DNA of 64,000 bases from Marichromatium bheemlicum (GTDB lineage: Bacteria; Pseudomonadota; Gammaproteobacteria; Chromatiales; Chromatiaceae), in NCBI RefSeq assembly GCF_012276755.1, contig NZ_JAAXKX010000001.1, positions 1 to 64,000 on the forward strand. Direction: 5' to 3'. The position numbers and the translations under genes were made by a program. This document shows positions 1-8,654 of this stretch, one piece after another. Below the pieces are notes generated by a model that saw only the letters and a program-made list of their open reading frames with translations, had not been told where the DNA came from and searched no databases. Position 1 is the stretch's first letter; every line of letters starts with the position of its first letter.

Positions 1-25
1 GGGTCTTGAGAAGACCTGTTCGTTC

Positions 26-470
26 ATGCACACCGCCAAGGCGTGCAGCAACCCTGGCCGTCTCCTGGAGACGGCCCTGGCGCACGTTCACAGCCATGGC
101 TATCACGCTACGGGAATCGATCGCCTCATCGCCGAGACCGGGGACGACAAGGGCTGGTCCCCTATTCCCTCCGCAATCAGGAGGCGCTTATACGCCGTAC
201 TCGAGCGCCATCCTGGAGGCACTCGCCGTCCCCGCCGGAACACGCCCCGGAGGGTCCACGCCCCCACAGCGACACCGGCTCGGTGGTCTCGCCGCCGGCT
301 TCTCCCTGGCCGAGGCACAGGGACGACGATACGGCACGCCGCTCGGGTAACCTCGCCGCCGAACTGAGCCTGAAGTCGGGGATGCGGCGCCAGCGGATCC
401 ACGCCGCCCTCACCCGACACCAGGGAAGCATTGCAGAGCGGTGCGCTGCGATCAGCAGCTGGGTCTGATC
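26..470 (+). pseudogene. Remnant of a TetR/AcrR-family regulator
   Basis: Pieces of a TetR-type repressor are spread over different frames. From ATG 26 one frame reads like the helix-turn-helix start (ETALAHVHSHGYHATGIDRL, then IAETGDDKG). The next part (GLVPYSLRNQEALI) continues in another frame. Residues typical of the ligand-binding half (GNLAAELS, then HAALTRHQGSIAERC) follow near 350-450. At least two frameshifts break the gene, so no working repressor is expected. Family assignment rests on remembered TetR patterns. A sequencing error is the alternative explanation. From about 470 to 675 I see no recognisable gene. Confidence 0.55.
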
Positions 471-675
471 GGTTCGACCGAGGCGCCGCAACGGCTCGCC
501 GGGTCGCTCCCCGGGCTGCTCGGCGAGTCAGCCCAGCCGCACGCCACCACGGCCTGGCACGCCATCGAGCAGCACCTGTTGTATCCAGCCTCAGACCGAT
601 CGGCCTGCCTTGATCGACGACACCGCGCCCGGGCTTGGGCCCGTGCGGCGCGGGCCGACGTGATCCCGGTGCCGG

Positions 676-1668
676 TCAGACCTTGCGCCGGGTGTGTAGG
701 CGACGTGCCAGACCCAGCGCGCAAAGCCCGCCACCGAGCAGCGCCAGCGGGGCGGGGAGCGGCACCGACTGGGCCGGTTGACTCCCGCTCGGCGGGAACA
801 ATGCCGCAGTGCTGACGGCGAAGGCGAACTGGAAGGTCGTCGCCTGCGCCTCGGCGGTGCGGAACCCCTGACAGCCGGCCCCCAACCCCAGGGCCGCGCA
901 CTCCTCGTCGTGCAGGGTCGCGATCGGCGCAACTCCACCGTTGGGATCCTGCAGCAGCAGGCTCACCAGGTATTCGTTACCGTCGTAGAGCAATGGCATA
1001 TCGAGGGTCTGGGTGACGAGCAAGCCGAACAGGTCGGGACAGGGCGAGAGACTCTCGCCCGGGCAATTGCCATCGTTCGGGGTCTCCTTGAAGAAGAGTT
1101 CGAAGTCCAGGGTCGAGGCATCGACCCGGCTTCCTCGACCCGGGAGTTCCGGGGTCAACGTCAAGGTCGTCGCCACCCGTCCCCATTCGAGGCTGGAATA
1201 ACTCGACGAGAGTCGATTGTTCCAATGCGTCAGGCTGGTCCCGACACCGATCTCGGCGCCGCTATCGATCTCACCGTCGCGCACCGTCACAACCGACCCC
1301 GTTGCCGGACCGCCACCGGTGCGCTCACCGCTCACCCCATTGCCGATGGTCAAGGCGCTGCGGTTGCGATCGGGATCGGCAGAGGGATTGCGAAAGTCGG
1401 GACTGACCATCGGCGGCTCACGAAACCAGCAGCCCGCCCCCAAGAATCCACAGCGACTGGTGTCGCGATAGTCGGCAGACCCCCAGGACAACTCATGGTC
1501 ACTGGTCTGAAGATCGCCCCGCGCGCCCGTAAACCGCGCCTCCACGAAACGGGCGTCTGTCTGATATCCCCACTGGCTCACCACCGGCCCGGCGAGCGCC
1601 TGCCCCATCCCTCCGAGCATCACCGCCACCAATGCGACCTGCCCCTTGATCAATCCCTGCCTCAGCAT
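676..1668 (-). CDS. THxN-family PEP-CTERM surface protein
   Basis: A secreted protein of 330 residues. It has an N-terminal signal peptide ending near QALAGPVV. The central THWNN motif near residue 152 is the signature that names THxN PEP-CTERM proteins. The C-terminal sorting signal is VPLPAPLALLGGG, a hydrophobic helix and an Arg-rich tail. Such proteins are cut by an exosortase and are associated with exopolysaccharide and floc formation. ATG 1668 was chosen over the upstream extension because AAGGAG lies just before it and the signal peptide begins there. No exosortase gene is in the window. A sigma-54-like promoter lies upstream at 1763-1778. The function of the mature domain is unknown. 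Confidence 0.8.
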   Translation of the reverse strand: MLRQGLIKGQVALVAVMLGGMGQALAGPVVSQWGYQTDARFVEARFTGARGDLQTSDHELSWGSADYRDTSRCGFLGAGCWFREPPMVSPDFRNPSADPDRNRSALTIGNGVSGERTGGGPATGSVVTVRDGEIDSGAEIGVGTSLTHWNNRLSSSYSSLEWGRVATTLTLTPELPGRGSRVDASTLDFELFFKETPNDGNCPGESLSPCPDLFGLLVTQTLDMPLLYDGNEYLVSLLLQDPNGGVAPIATLHDEECAALGLGAGCQGFRTAEAQATTFQFAFAVSTAALFPPSGSQPAQSVPLPAPLALLGGGLCALGLARRLHTRRKV

Positions 1669-1975
1669 GCCTTCACACTCCTTGCGAATCAGTACATCAG
1701 GGCCCCTGCCCCGGGATCGGCATCCACCGCCACCTCGGCGGCAGGGACACCGAACACGCATTAGCATTTTTCAGGCCAATAAAATATAAAAGACTGATCG
1801 ATAAATTTTTTTAAGTCGCATCGATGGGCTGGCCGCCCCCACTCACCTCCGATGTGTAAAATGATCTGACACCTCAAACGCCCTCCCCACACCGACCACC
1901 CCGACTCCACGCATCTGCATGTCGGCCGGTGCTGTGCGAGAATTCCACGCTTGTCGACATGACGAGGACCCGTTC
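1669..1975. other. Intergenic region between divergent PEP-CTERM gene and mfd
   Basis: About 307 bases without a gene. An AT-rich patch at roughly 1764-1815 stands out from the GC-rich surroundings and carries the possible sigma-54 promoter for the leftward gene. For mfd an in-frame ATG exists at 1919, but the first 19 codons from it do not look like Mfd. No clear sigma-70 promoter for mfd was found. Confidence 0.5.
1763..1778 (-). promoter_or_regulatory. Possible sigma-54 (-24/-12) promoter
   Basis: On the minus strand the site reads TGGCCTGAAAAATGCT. This gives the GG-N10-GC spacing of RpoN promoters, close to TGGCACG-N4-TTGCW. It would start transcription near 1752, about 85 nt before the PEP-CTERM gene. 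An AT-rich stretch at 1779-1815 sits just upstream and includes a loose IHF-like match. PEP-CTERM genes are known to be controlled by RpoN with PrsK/PrsR, which fits. This is a pattern match only. Confidence 0.5.
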
Positions 1976-4900
1976 GTGAACCAGGCCAGCCCCGCCCCCC
2001 TGAGCTCCCCGCTCGCCCCTCCGTTACCGCAGCGCGCGGACGAACGCCGGTGCTGGGGCGGACTGCACGGGGCCGGCGCGGCACTCGCCATCGCCACCGT
2101 CGCCAGACGCCACCCAGGGCTGGTGCTGGCGCTGGCCGAGGACGTGCAGGCGGCGCGACGGCTGCACGCCGAACTCGGTTTCTTCCTCGCCGGCAGCGCA
2201 CTCCCGGTGCTCGGCTTCCCCGACTGGGAGACCCTGCCCTACGACGTCTTCTCACCGCTACCGGAGCTGATCTCGGAGCGACTGCTGACCTTGCACCGCC
2301 TGCCGGGGCTCACCCGTGGCGTGCTGGTGGTACCGGTGGCGACGCTGCTCCAGCGACTGCCGCCGCGCGACTACGTCGACGCCCACTCGCTGGTGCTCGC
2401 CTGCGGCGACCGGCTCGATCTCGACGCCACCCGACTGCGCCTCGAACACGCCGGCTACAGCTGTGTCTCGCAGGTGATGGGACACGGCGAGTACGCGGTG
2501 CGCGGCTCGCTGCTCGACGTCTTCCCGATGGGCAGCCAGCAACCGCTGCGCATCGACCTGTTCGACGACGAGGTCGAGAGCATCCGCCTGTTCGACCCCG
2601 AGACCCAGCGCTCGCACGACCACGTCGAACAGGTACGGATGCTGCCGGCGCGTGAGTTCCCCTTCGACGAGCCGGCGATCGCCGGCTTCCGCAGCCGCTA
2701 TCGCGCCAGTATCGAGGGCGACCCGCAGCGCAGCCTGATCTATCGTGAGGTCTCAGAAGGGCGCACCCCGGGCGGGATCGAATCCTACCTACCGCTGTTC
2801 TTCGACGACACCGCCACCCTCTTCGACTACCTCCCGACGACCACCTTGGCGGTCGAGTCCGAGGGCTGTCGCGAGGCTGGCGCAGGCTTCCTCGCCACCG
2901 TCACCGAGCGCTACGAGCAACGCCGTCACGACGCCGAACGCCCGCTGCTCGCCCCGGCGCAGCTCTATCTCAGTGCCGAGCAACTGGCCGCCGCGCTCAA
3001 CCGCATGCCCGGGGTGAACTACCGCACCGAACCGCTCGCCACGCGCCCCAAGGGCTATGCCGGGGTCGACAACTTCGCCACCCTTGATCTACCCCCACTG
3101 GAGCTACAGGCGCGCGCCGCCGAGCCAGCACGAGCACTACAGCGCTTCCTCGCCACCCCGGGGCAGCGGGTACTGTTGGTGGCCGAGAGCACCGGACGGC
3201 GCGAGCTACTCGCCGAGCAGTTGCGCGACTTCGGCATCCATGCCAGCCAGGTTGCCGATTGGGGCGCCTTCGTCAACGGCGAGCAGCCACTGGCGCTCAC
3301 CGTCGCCCCCCTTGAGCAGGGGCTGCGACTCGCCGACCAAGGGCTGGCACTGATCACCGAGACCCAGATCTATGGTGAGCGGGTGCGCCAGGAGCGTCGC
3401 CGTCGTGCCCGCGAGCGCGACGGCGACGCGGTGGTACGCAACCTCACCGAGCTGACCGAGGGCGCGCCGGTGGTCCACGAGGAGCACGGCGTCGGGCGCT
3501 ATCTAGGGCTGCAGACGCTCGAGGTCGGCGGCAGCAGCACCGAGTTCCTCACCCTCGGCTATGCCAAGGGCGACAAGCTCTATGTCCCGGTCAGCTCGCT
3601 GCACCTGATCTCGCGCTATACCGGCGCCACCCCCGAGCAGGCACCGCTGCACCGACTCGGCGGCGAGCAATGGGAGCGGATCAAGCGCAAGGCGGCACAG
3701 AAGGCCTGCGACGTCGCCGCCGAGCTGCTCGACGTCTACGCCCGGCGCGCCGCTCGCCAGGGCGTAGCCAGCCCCGCGCCCGATGCCGACTATGACGCCT
3801 TCGCCGCCGCCTTCCCCTTCGAGGAGACCCCGGACCAGCGACGCGCGATCGACAGCGTGCTCGCCGACATGGCCGACACCAAGCCGATGGACCGGGTGGT
3901 CTGCGGCGACGTCGGCTTCGGCAAGACCGAGGTGGCGATGCGCGCGGCCTTCGTCGCCGCCAACGGCGGGCGTCAGGTGGTGGTGCTGGTGCCGACCACC
4001 CTGCTCGCCCAGCAGCACTTCGAGAACTTCTCCGACCGCTTCGCCGACTGGCCGATCAAGGTCGAGAGCCTGTCGCGCTTCCGCACCGCGCGCGAGCAGA
4101 AGCAGATATTCGCCGGGCTAGCCGATGGCACCATCGACATCATCGTCGGCACCCACAAGCTGCTCCAACCGGGTATCGACTTCCACGACCTGGGGCTGGT
4201 GATCGTCGACGAGGAGCATCGCTTCGGGGTGCGTCACAAGGAGCGACTCAAACAACTGCGCAGCGAGGTCGACATCCTCACCCTCACCGCCACCCCGATC
4301 CCGCGCACCCTCAACATGGCGATGTCGGGGCTGCGCGATCTGTCGATCATCGCCACCGCGCCGGTCGAGCGCCACCCGATCAAGACCTTCGTCAGCCCGT
4401 GGAACGACGGTCTGGTGCAAGAGGCGGTACAGCGCGAACTCAAGCGCGGCGGCCAGGTCTATTTCCTCCACAACGAGGTCGAGACCATCGAGAACCAGGC
4501 GCAGAAGCTCGAGGCGCTGATCCCGAGCGCACGCGTCCAGGTCGCCCACGGTCAGATGCGCGAGCGCGAGCTCGAACGGATCATGCGCGACTTCTACCAC
4601 CAGCGTTTCAACCTGCTGGTGTGTACCACCATCGTCGAGAGCGGCATCGACGTGCCCAGCGCCAACACCATCATCATCAATCGCGCCGACAAGCTCGGCC
4701 TGGCCCAGCTCCATCAGCTGCGCGGCCGGGTCGGGCGCTCGCACCACCGCGCCTATGCCTATCTGATCACCCCGCCGACCAAGGCGATGACGCCGGACGC
4801 GGTCAAGCGACTAGAGGCGATCGAGGCGATGGAGGACCTCGGTGCGGGCTTCACCCTCGCCACCCACGACCTCGAGATCCGTGGCGCCGGCGAGCTGCTC

Positions 4901-5464
4901 GGCGACGAGCAGTCGGGACAGATCGCCGAGGTCGGTTTCTCGCTCTACATGGAGCTGCTCGAACGCGCGGTCGAGGCGCTCAAGGCCGGACGCACCCCGG
5001 AACTCGACCGACCGCTCAGCCACGGCGCCGAGATCGATCTGGGGGTGACGGCGCTGCTGCCGAGCGATTACCTGCCCGACGTGCACGCCCGCCTGGTGAT
5101 GTACAAGCGCATCGCCAGCGCCACCAGCAAGGAGGCGTTGCGGGAACTACAGGTGGAGATGATCGACCGCTTCGGGCTGCTGCCCGAACCGGCCAAGCGT
5201 TTGCTGGAGATCACCGCACTGAAGCTGCGGGTCCAGCCGTGGGGGATCATCAAGATCGAGGTCGGCGCCACCAGTGGGCGGATTTGTTTCGACGCCAATC
5301 CAAAGGTCGACCCGACACGGTTGATCGGGCTGATCCAGGAACAGCCCAAACACTACCGACTCGACGGTGGCGACACCCTCAGGTTCTACCACCAGATGCC
5401 GGAGCCCGAACAGCGCTTGCGCCAGGTCGAGGCCGTCGTCGAGCGCCTGACCGAGACGTCGTGA
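1976..5464 (+). CDS. mfd: Transcription-repair coupling factor Mfd
   Basis: Mfd is the ATP-driven DNA translocase that removes RNA polymerase stalled at lesions and recruits UvrA. The protein is 1162 residues from GTG 1976, close to the usual 1150. The N-terminal half is UvrB-like (PDWETLPYD near residue 80). The RNA polymerase-interacting domain follows (HEEHGVGRYLG near 500). The translocase has Walker A GDVGFGKTE near 643, the DEEH box near 745 and a TRG-type segment with RGRVGRS near 920. The GTG has a modest GAGG upstream. ATG 1919 would add 19 residues. The end is convergent with fur, 10 nt away. Confidence 0.97.
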   Translation: MNQASPAPLSSPLAPPLPQRADERRCWGGLHGAGAALAIATVARRHPGLVLALAEDVQAARRLHAELGFFLAGSALPVLGFPDWETLPYDVFSPLPELISERLLTLHRLPGLTRGVLVVPVATLLQRLPPRDYVDAHSLVLACGDRLDLDATRLRLEHAGYSCVSQVMGHGEYAVRGSLLDVFPMGSQQPLRIDLFDDEVESIRLFDPETQRSHDHVEQVRMLPAREFPFDEPAIAGFRSRYRASIEGDPQRSLIYREVSEGRTPGGIESYLPLFFDDTATLFDYLPTTTLAVESEGCREAGAGFLATVTERYEQRRHDAERPLLAPAQLYLSAEQLAAALNRMPGVNYRTEPLATRPKGYAGVDNFATLDLPPLELQARAAEPARALQRFLATPGQRVLLVAESTGRRELLAEQLRDFGIHASQVADWGAFVNGEQPLALTVAPLEQGLRLADQGLALITETQIYGERVRQERRRRARERDGDAVVRNLTELTEGAPVVHEEHGVGRYLGLQTLEVGGSSTEFLTLGYAKGDKLYVPVSSLHLISRYTGATPEQAPLHRLGGEQWERIKRKAAQKACDVAAELLDVYARRAARQGVASPAPDADYDAFAAAFPFEETPDQRRAIDSVLADMADTKPMDRVVCGDVGFGKTEVAMRAAFVAANGGRQVVVLVPTTLLAQQHFENFSDRFADWPIKVESLSRFRTAREQKQIFAGLADGTIDIIVGTHKLLQPGIDFHDLGLVIVDEEHRFGVRHKERLKQLRSEVDILTLTATPIPRTLNMAMSGLRDLSIIATAPVERHPIKTFVSPWNDGLVQEAVQRELKRGGQVYFLHNEVETIENQAQKLEALIPSARVQVAHGQMRERELERIMRDFYHQRFNLLVCTTIVESGIDVPSANTIIINRADKLGLAQLHQLRGRVGRSHHRAYAYLITPPTKAMTPDAVKRLEAIEAMEDLGAGFTLATHDLEIRGAGELLGDEQSGQIAEVGFSLYMELLERAVEALKAGRTPELDRPLSHGAEIDLGVTALLPSDYLPDVHARLVMYKRIASATSKEALRELQVEMIDRFGLLPEPAKRLLEITALKLRVQPWGIIKIEVGATSGRICFDANPKVDPTRLIGLIQEQPKHYRLDGGDTLRFYHQMPEPEQRLRQVEAVVERLTETS

Positions 5465-5474
5465 ACGGCGCGAT

Positions 5475-5891
5475 TCAGCCCTCGCCCTGACAGGCGGCGC
5501 AGACGCCGTAGATCACCAGCGAGTGATCCTGGATATGAAAGTCCTTCTCTGCGGCGATCTGCGACTGGCGCTCTTCGATGATCGGGTCGACGAACTCGAC
5601 CACCTTACCGCACTTGACGCAGACCAGGTGGTCGTGGTGATCGCCGCTATTGAGCTCGAACACCGACTGGCCACCCTCGAAGTTGCGCCGGCAGACCAGC
5701 CCGGCACTCTCGAACTGGGTCAGGACCCGATAGACGGTTGCCAGCCCGACCTCTTCGTCCTGACTCAGCAACTGCTTGTAGACGTCCTCGGCACTGAGAT
5801 GGCGCTTGCGGCTCTTCTCGAGGATGCCCAATATCTTCACCCGTGGGGCCGTCACCTTGAGGCCCGCACGCTTGATCTGTTGATTTTCCAA
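5475..5891 (-). CDS. fur: Ferric uptake regulator Fur
   Basis: Iron-responsive repressor that binds Fur boxes as a dimer when loaded with Fe(II). The protein is 138 residues. The N-terminal winged helix (GLKVTAPRVKIL, then EEVGLATVYRVL) is followed by the metal-binding domain with HHDHLVC and CVKCGKVVEF. The C-terminal CAACQ pair suggests a structural zinc site. The start is TTG at 5891, preceded by GGGGAGAG. An in-frame TAG 18 nt upstream excludes a longer start, and no ATG is available. fur is divergent from bamE, a conserved gammaproteobacterial arrangement. Confidence 0.95.
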   Translation of the reverse strand: MENQQIKRAGLKVTAPRVKILGILEKSRKRHLSAEDVYKQLLSQDEEVGLATVYRVLTQFESAGLVCRRNFEGGQSVFELNSGDHHDHLVCVKCGKVVEFVDPIIEERQSQIAAEKDFHIQDHSLVIYGVCAACQGEG

Positions 5892-6023
5892 AACCGCTCT
5901 CCCCGTCTAGCCCAGGGGCGACGGCGACCGCCCGGGCTGCGTTGCTCACGCGCCGCCCGGTGATCGGGATCCGGCGCTGCTGTATCATGCCACGGTTATT
6001 TGCACAGTCATCGACGCAAAACA

Positions 6024-6515
6024 ATGCGCAAGATTCTCACGTTTTTGATCCTAGGTTCTTTGTTGATTGTCGTCATGAGCGGCTGCTCGCGGGACAAACG
6101 CCCCGACGAGTACCGAAGCTCCATGCTGGAGAACCTGCCTTTCGTCTACAAGATGACGGTGCAGCAAGGCAATATCATCACTGAAGAGATGGTCGACCAG
6201 CTCCAGCCGGGGATGACCAGACGCCAGGTCCAGTACCTGCTCGGCACCCCGCTGCTGACCGACTTCTTCCATAGCAACCGCTGGGATTACACCTATACCA
6301 TCAAGCGTGGACATCAGCCGATGGAGGTCCGCTACCTGACGCTGTTCTTCGAAGAGGACAGCCTAGTGCGGATCGAAGGGGACATCAAACCCGACCCCGT
6401 CCGCGCCCAGTCACGCGAGCCCAGGGAGATCCTGGTCAAGGTGCCCGACCACGAGGGGCGCAAGGGATTGGTCGAACGAGGACTCGAGGCCGTCGGTCTC
6501 GAGCCGGAGGAGTAA
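6024..6515 (+). CDS. bamE: Outer membrane assembly lipoprotein BamE
   Basis: BamE (SmpA/OmlA) is a small lipoprotein of the BAM complex, which inserts beta-barrel proteins into the outer membrane. The 163-residue product has a lipoprotein signal with lipobox VMSGC and acylated Cys21. The SmpA/OmlA fold follows, with GMTRRQVQYLLGTP near 60 and RWDYTY near 85. It is longer than E. coli BamE because of a charged C-terminal extension from about residue 120. ATG 6024 gives a proper signal peptide, so the ATG-less extension upstream was dropped. Confidence 0.95.
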   Translation: MRKILTFLILGSLLIVVMSGCSRDKRPDEYRSSMLENLPFVYKMTVQQGNIITEEMVDQLQPGMTRRQVQYLLGTPLLTDFFHSNRWDYTYTIKRGHQPMEVRYLTLFFEEDSLVRIEGDIKPDPVRAQSREPREILVKVPDHEGRKGLVERGLEAVGLEPEE

Positions 6516-6535
6516 CGGCGGGCTGCAGCCCGCCG
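6516..6535. terminator. GC-rich hairpin between bamE and rnfH
   Basis: A perfect 20-base palindrome (CGGCGGGCTGCAGCCCGCCG) starts immediately after the bamE stop, where bamE and rnfH converge. It lacks a clear T-run on either strand, so terminator function is likely but not certain. Confidence 0.5.
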
Positions 6536-6544
6536 CAGGGCCTC

Positions 6545-6829
6545 TCAGCCCCCTCCAGCCGCGCGGCGCTTACGCGCCGCCTTGGGGTCGGCGATCAGCG
6601 GACGATAGACCTCGATCCGATCGCCATCCTCGAGCACCTGATCGAGCTTGGCGAGCTTACCGAAGACCCCCACCTTGTTGCGCGTCAGATCGATCTCGGG
6701 AAAGCGCTCGAGCACACCGGACTGGTGCAACGCCTCCTCGAGCCGGGTGCCACGCGCCACCTCGAGCGTGCGCAGCAGCTGCCCCTGCTCGCCGACATAG
6801 GCCACCGAGACCTGCAGGTACTCAGCCAC
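6545..6829 (-). CDS. rnfH: RnfH-family ubiquitin-like protein (RatB)
   Basis: A 94-residue member of the RnfH/RatB family, a beta-grasp fold protein of uncertain role, usually encoded next to ratA. Conserved blocks are LQVSVAYV at the start, EIDLTRNKVGVFGKLA in the middle and LEDGDRIEVYRPLIADPK before a basic tail. GTG 6829 was chosen because it overlaps the ratA stop by 8 nt, has GAGGTG just upstream and gives the family length. A longer frame from 6862 would lie wholly inside ratA. Confidence 0.9.
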   Translation of the reverse strand: MAEYLQVSVAYVGEQGQLLRTLEVARGTRLEEALHQSGVLERFPEIDLTRNKVGVFGKLAKLDQVLEDGDRIEVYRPLIADPKAARKRRAAGGG

Positions 6830-7256
6830 CGTACACCTCGTCGGCGCGCTTGCAGAAGGCATCGACCAGGGTGTTGGCGATCTGGTTGAACACGGTACCG
6901 AAGGCCTTGTCGATCAACCGTCCGGAGAACTCGAACTCCAACTCCAGCTCGACCTTGGAGGCGTCCTCGCGCAGCGCGGTGAAGGACCAACCACCGACGA
7001 GCTTGCGGAAAGGACCATCGAGCAGGTTGATGCTCATGCGCGCCGGGCGCTCGTAGTGGTTGCAGGTGCTAAAGGTCTGCTGGATGCCCATCCGCGACAC
7101 CTCGATCTGACCACAGATCTGCTCCGCGCTCTCCGAGATCACCCGGGCGTTCCTGCACCAGGGCAGGAACTGCGGATAAGAGCCGACGTCATAGACGAGA
7201 TCGAACATCTGGGCCGCGGAGTACGGCACCAGCGCACTTTTTCTGACAGTAGCCAC
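6822..7256 (-). CDS. ratA: RatA / COQ10-type START-domain protein
   Basis: A 144-residue polyketide-cyclase/START fold protein. Homologues are described as the RatA toxin that blocks 70S ribosome association, and as coenzyme Q-binding COQ10-like proteins. Typical family segments are YSAAQMFDLVYDVGSYPQFL near residue 12, GPFRKLVGGWSF near 82 and GTVFNQIANTLVDAF near 121. The start is GTG 7256, only 2 nt after the stop of the upstream symporter gene. The toxin label is by family; the lipid or quinone-chaperone role is equally plausible. Confidence 0.9.
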   Translation of the reverse strand: MATVRKSALVPYSAAQMFDLVYDVGSYPQFLPWCRNARVISESAEQICGQIEVSRMGIQQTFSTCNHYERPARMSINLLDGPFRKLVGGWSFTALREDASKVELELEFEFSGRLIDKAFGTVFNQIANTLVDAFCKRADEVYGG

Positions 7257-7258
7257 AA

Positions 7259-8641
7259 CTATTCAAGACCAATCAGTTTGAGGACGCCCAGGGCGTTGAG
7301 CATGACGACCATCACCGCCGTCGGCGCGACGTAACGGATCAGCACCCGCCACACGCGATAGGCCACGCCCTCGCCCAGGCGCAACTCGTCGAGCGAGGAG
7401 GCGCGGGCCATCTTCCAACCAGCAAAGATGGCGATGAGGATACCGCCGAGCGGCAGCAGGATGTTGGCGGTGACGAAGTCGAAGAGGTCGAGGATCCCCT
7501 TGCCGAAGATGGTGAAACCCGACCACTCGTTGAGCGAGAGCAGACAGGCGACACCGAGCAGCCAGACGGTGACACCCGCCAGCACCGAGGCACGCACCCG
7601 ACTGAAACTAAGGTTCTCGACCAGCCAGGCGACCATCGGCTCGAGCAGCGAGATCGCCGAGGTCCAGGCGGCGAAGGTCAGCAGCACGAAGAACAGCGCC
7701 CCGAACAACTGCCCGCCGGGCATCTCGCCGAAGGCGATCGGCAGGGTCTGGAAGATCAGCCCTGGCCCGCTGTTCGGCGCCAGGCCGTTGGCGAACACCA
7801 CCGGGAAGATCGCCAGACCGGCGAGCAGGGCGACCAGGGTATCCATCGAGGCGACGATCACCGAGTTACGGGCAATCGAGGCATCACGATTGAGATAGGA
7901 GCCATAGATCATGATCGCTCCCATACCCAGGCTGAGGCTGAAGAAGGCCTGGCCCATGGCACTGAGGATGGCCTCACCGGCATGCCCCTTGAACTTCTCG
8001 AAGTCGGGCGCGAACAGATAGTCGACGGCCCCGGCGAAGTCGCCGGTGCTGGCGGCATAGATCACCATGACCACCAGCAACACGAACAGTGCCGGCATCA
8101 GATAGCGCACCGCCTTCTCGAGACCGCTGGCAACACCACGCGAGACGACCAGGATCACCATGCCCATGAAGATGGTATGCCAGGCGAGCAACCGCTCGGC
8201 ATCACCTACCAGGCCGGAGAAGACCTCACCGGCGGCGGCACCATCGATCCCGTTGAAGACACCGGTGGCGGTACGGAAGATATAGGCCAGTCCCCAACCA
8301 GCGATGACGCTGTAGAAGGACAGGATCAAGAAGGCGGTGACGATGCCCATCCAGCCGACCAACTGCCAGCCCTTGGAACGTCCCTCCTGCGAGGTGAGGG
8401 TACGCATGGTGTTGATCGGGCTCTGACGGCCGCGCCGACCGAGCATGATCTCGGCCATCATGATCGGGATCCCGATGGCGGCGACACAGAGCAGATAGAC
8501 CAGGACGAAGGCACCGCCGCCGTACTCGCCAGCGGTATAGGGAAAGCGCCAGATATTGCCCAGACCGACGGCCGAACCGCTGGCCGCAAGGATAAAGGCG
8601 AGACGTGTGGACCACATCCCATGGATGGAAGTGACGGCCAT
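7259..8641 (-). CDS. Sodium-dependent symporter, SNF (NSS) family
   Basis: A 460-residue inner-membrane transporter of the LeuT/neurotransmitter:sodium symporter family, probably importing an amino acid or related solute with Na+. The hallmark GSAVGLGNIWRFPY lies at about residues 21-34. About eleven to twelve hydrophobic segments follow, fitting the short bacterial 11-12-TM type. ATG 8641 has AGGAG upstream. It leads directly into ratA and rnfH, so they may share an mRNA. The substrate cannot be read from the sequence. Confidence 0.92.
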   Translation of the reverse strand: MAVTSIHGMWSTRLAFILAASGSAVGLGNIWRFPYTAGEYGGGAFVLVYLLCVAAIGIPIMMAEIMLGRRGRQSPINTMRTLTSQEGRSKGWQLVGWMGIVTAFLILSFYSVIAGWGLAYIFRTATGVFNGIDGAAAGEVFSGLVGDAERLLAWHTIFMGMVILVVSRGVASGLEKAVRYLMPALFVLLVVMVIYAASTGDFAGAVDYLFAPDFEKFKGHAGEAILSAMGQAFFSLSLGMGAIMIYGSYLNRDASIARNSVIVASMDTLVALLAGLAIFPVVFANGLAPNSGPGLIFQTLPIAFGEMPGGQLFGALFFVLLTFAAWTSAISLLEPMVAWLVENLSFSRVRASVLAGVTVWLLGVACLLSLNEWSGFTIFGKGILDLFDFVTANILLPLGGILIAIFAGWKMARASSLDELRLGEGVAYRVWRVLIRYVAPTAVMVVMLNALGVLKLIGLE

Positions 8642-8654
8642 GTGTCAAAAACTC

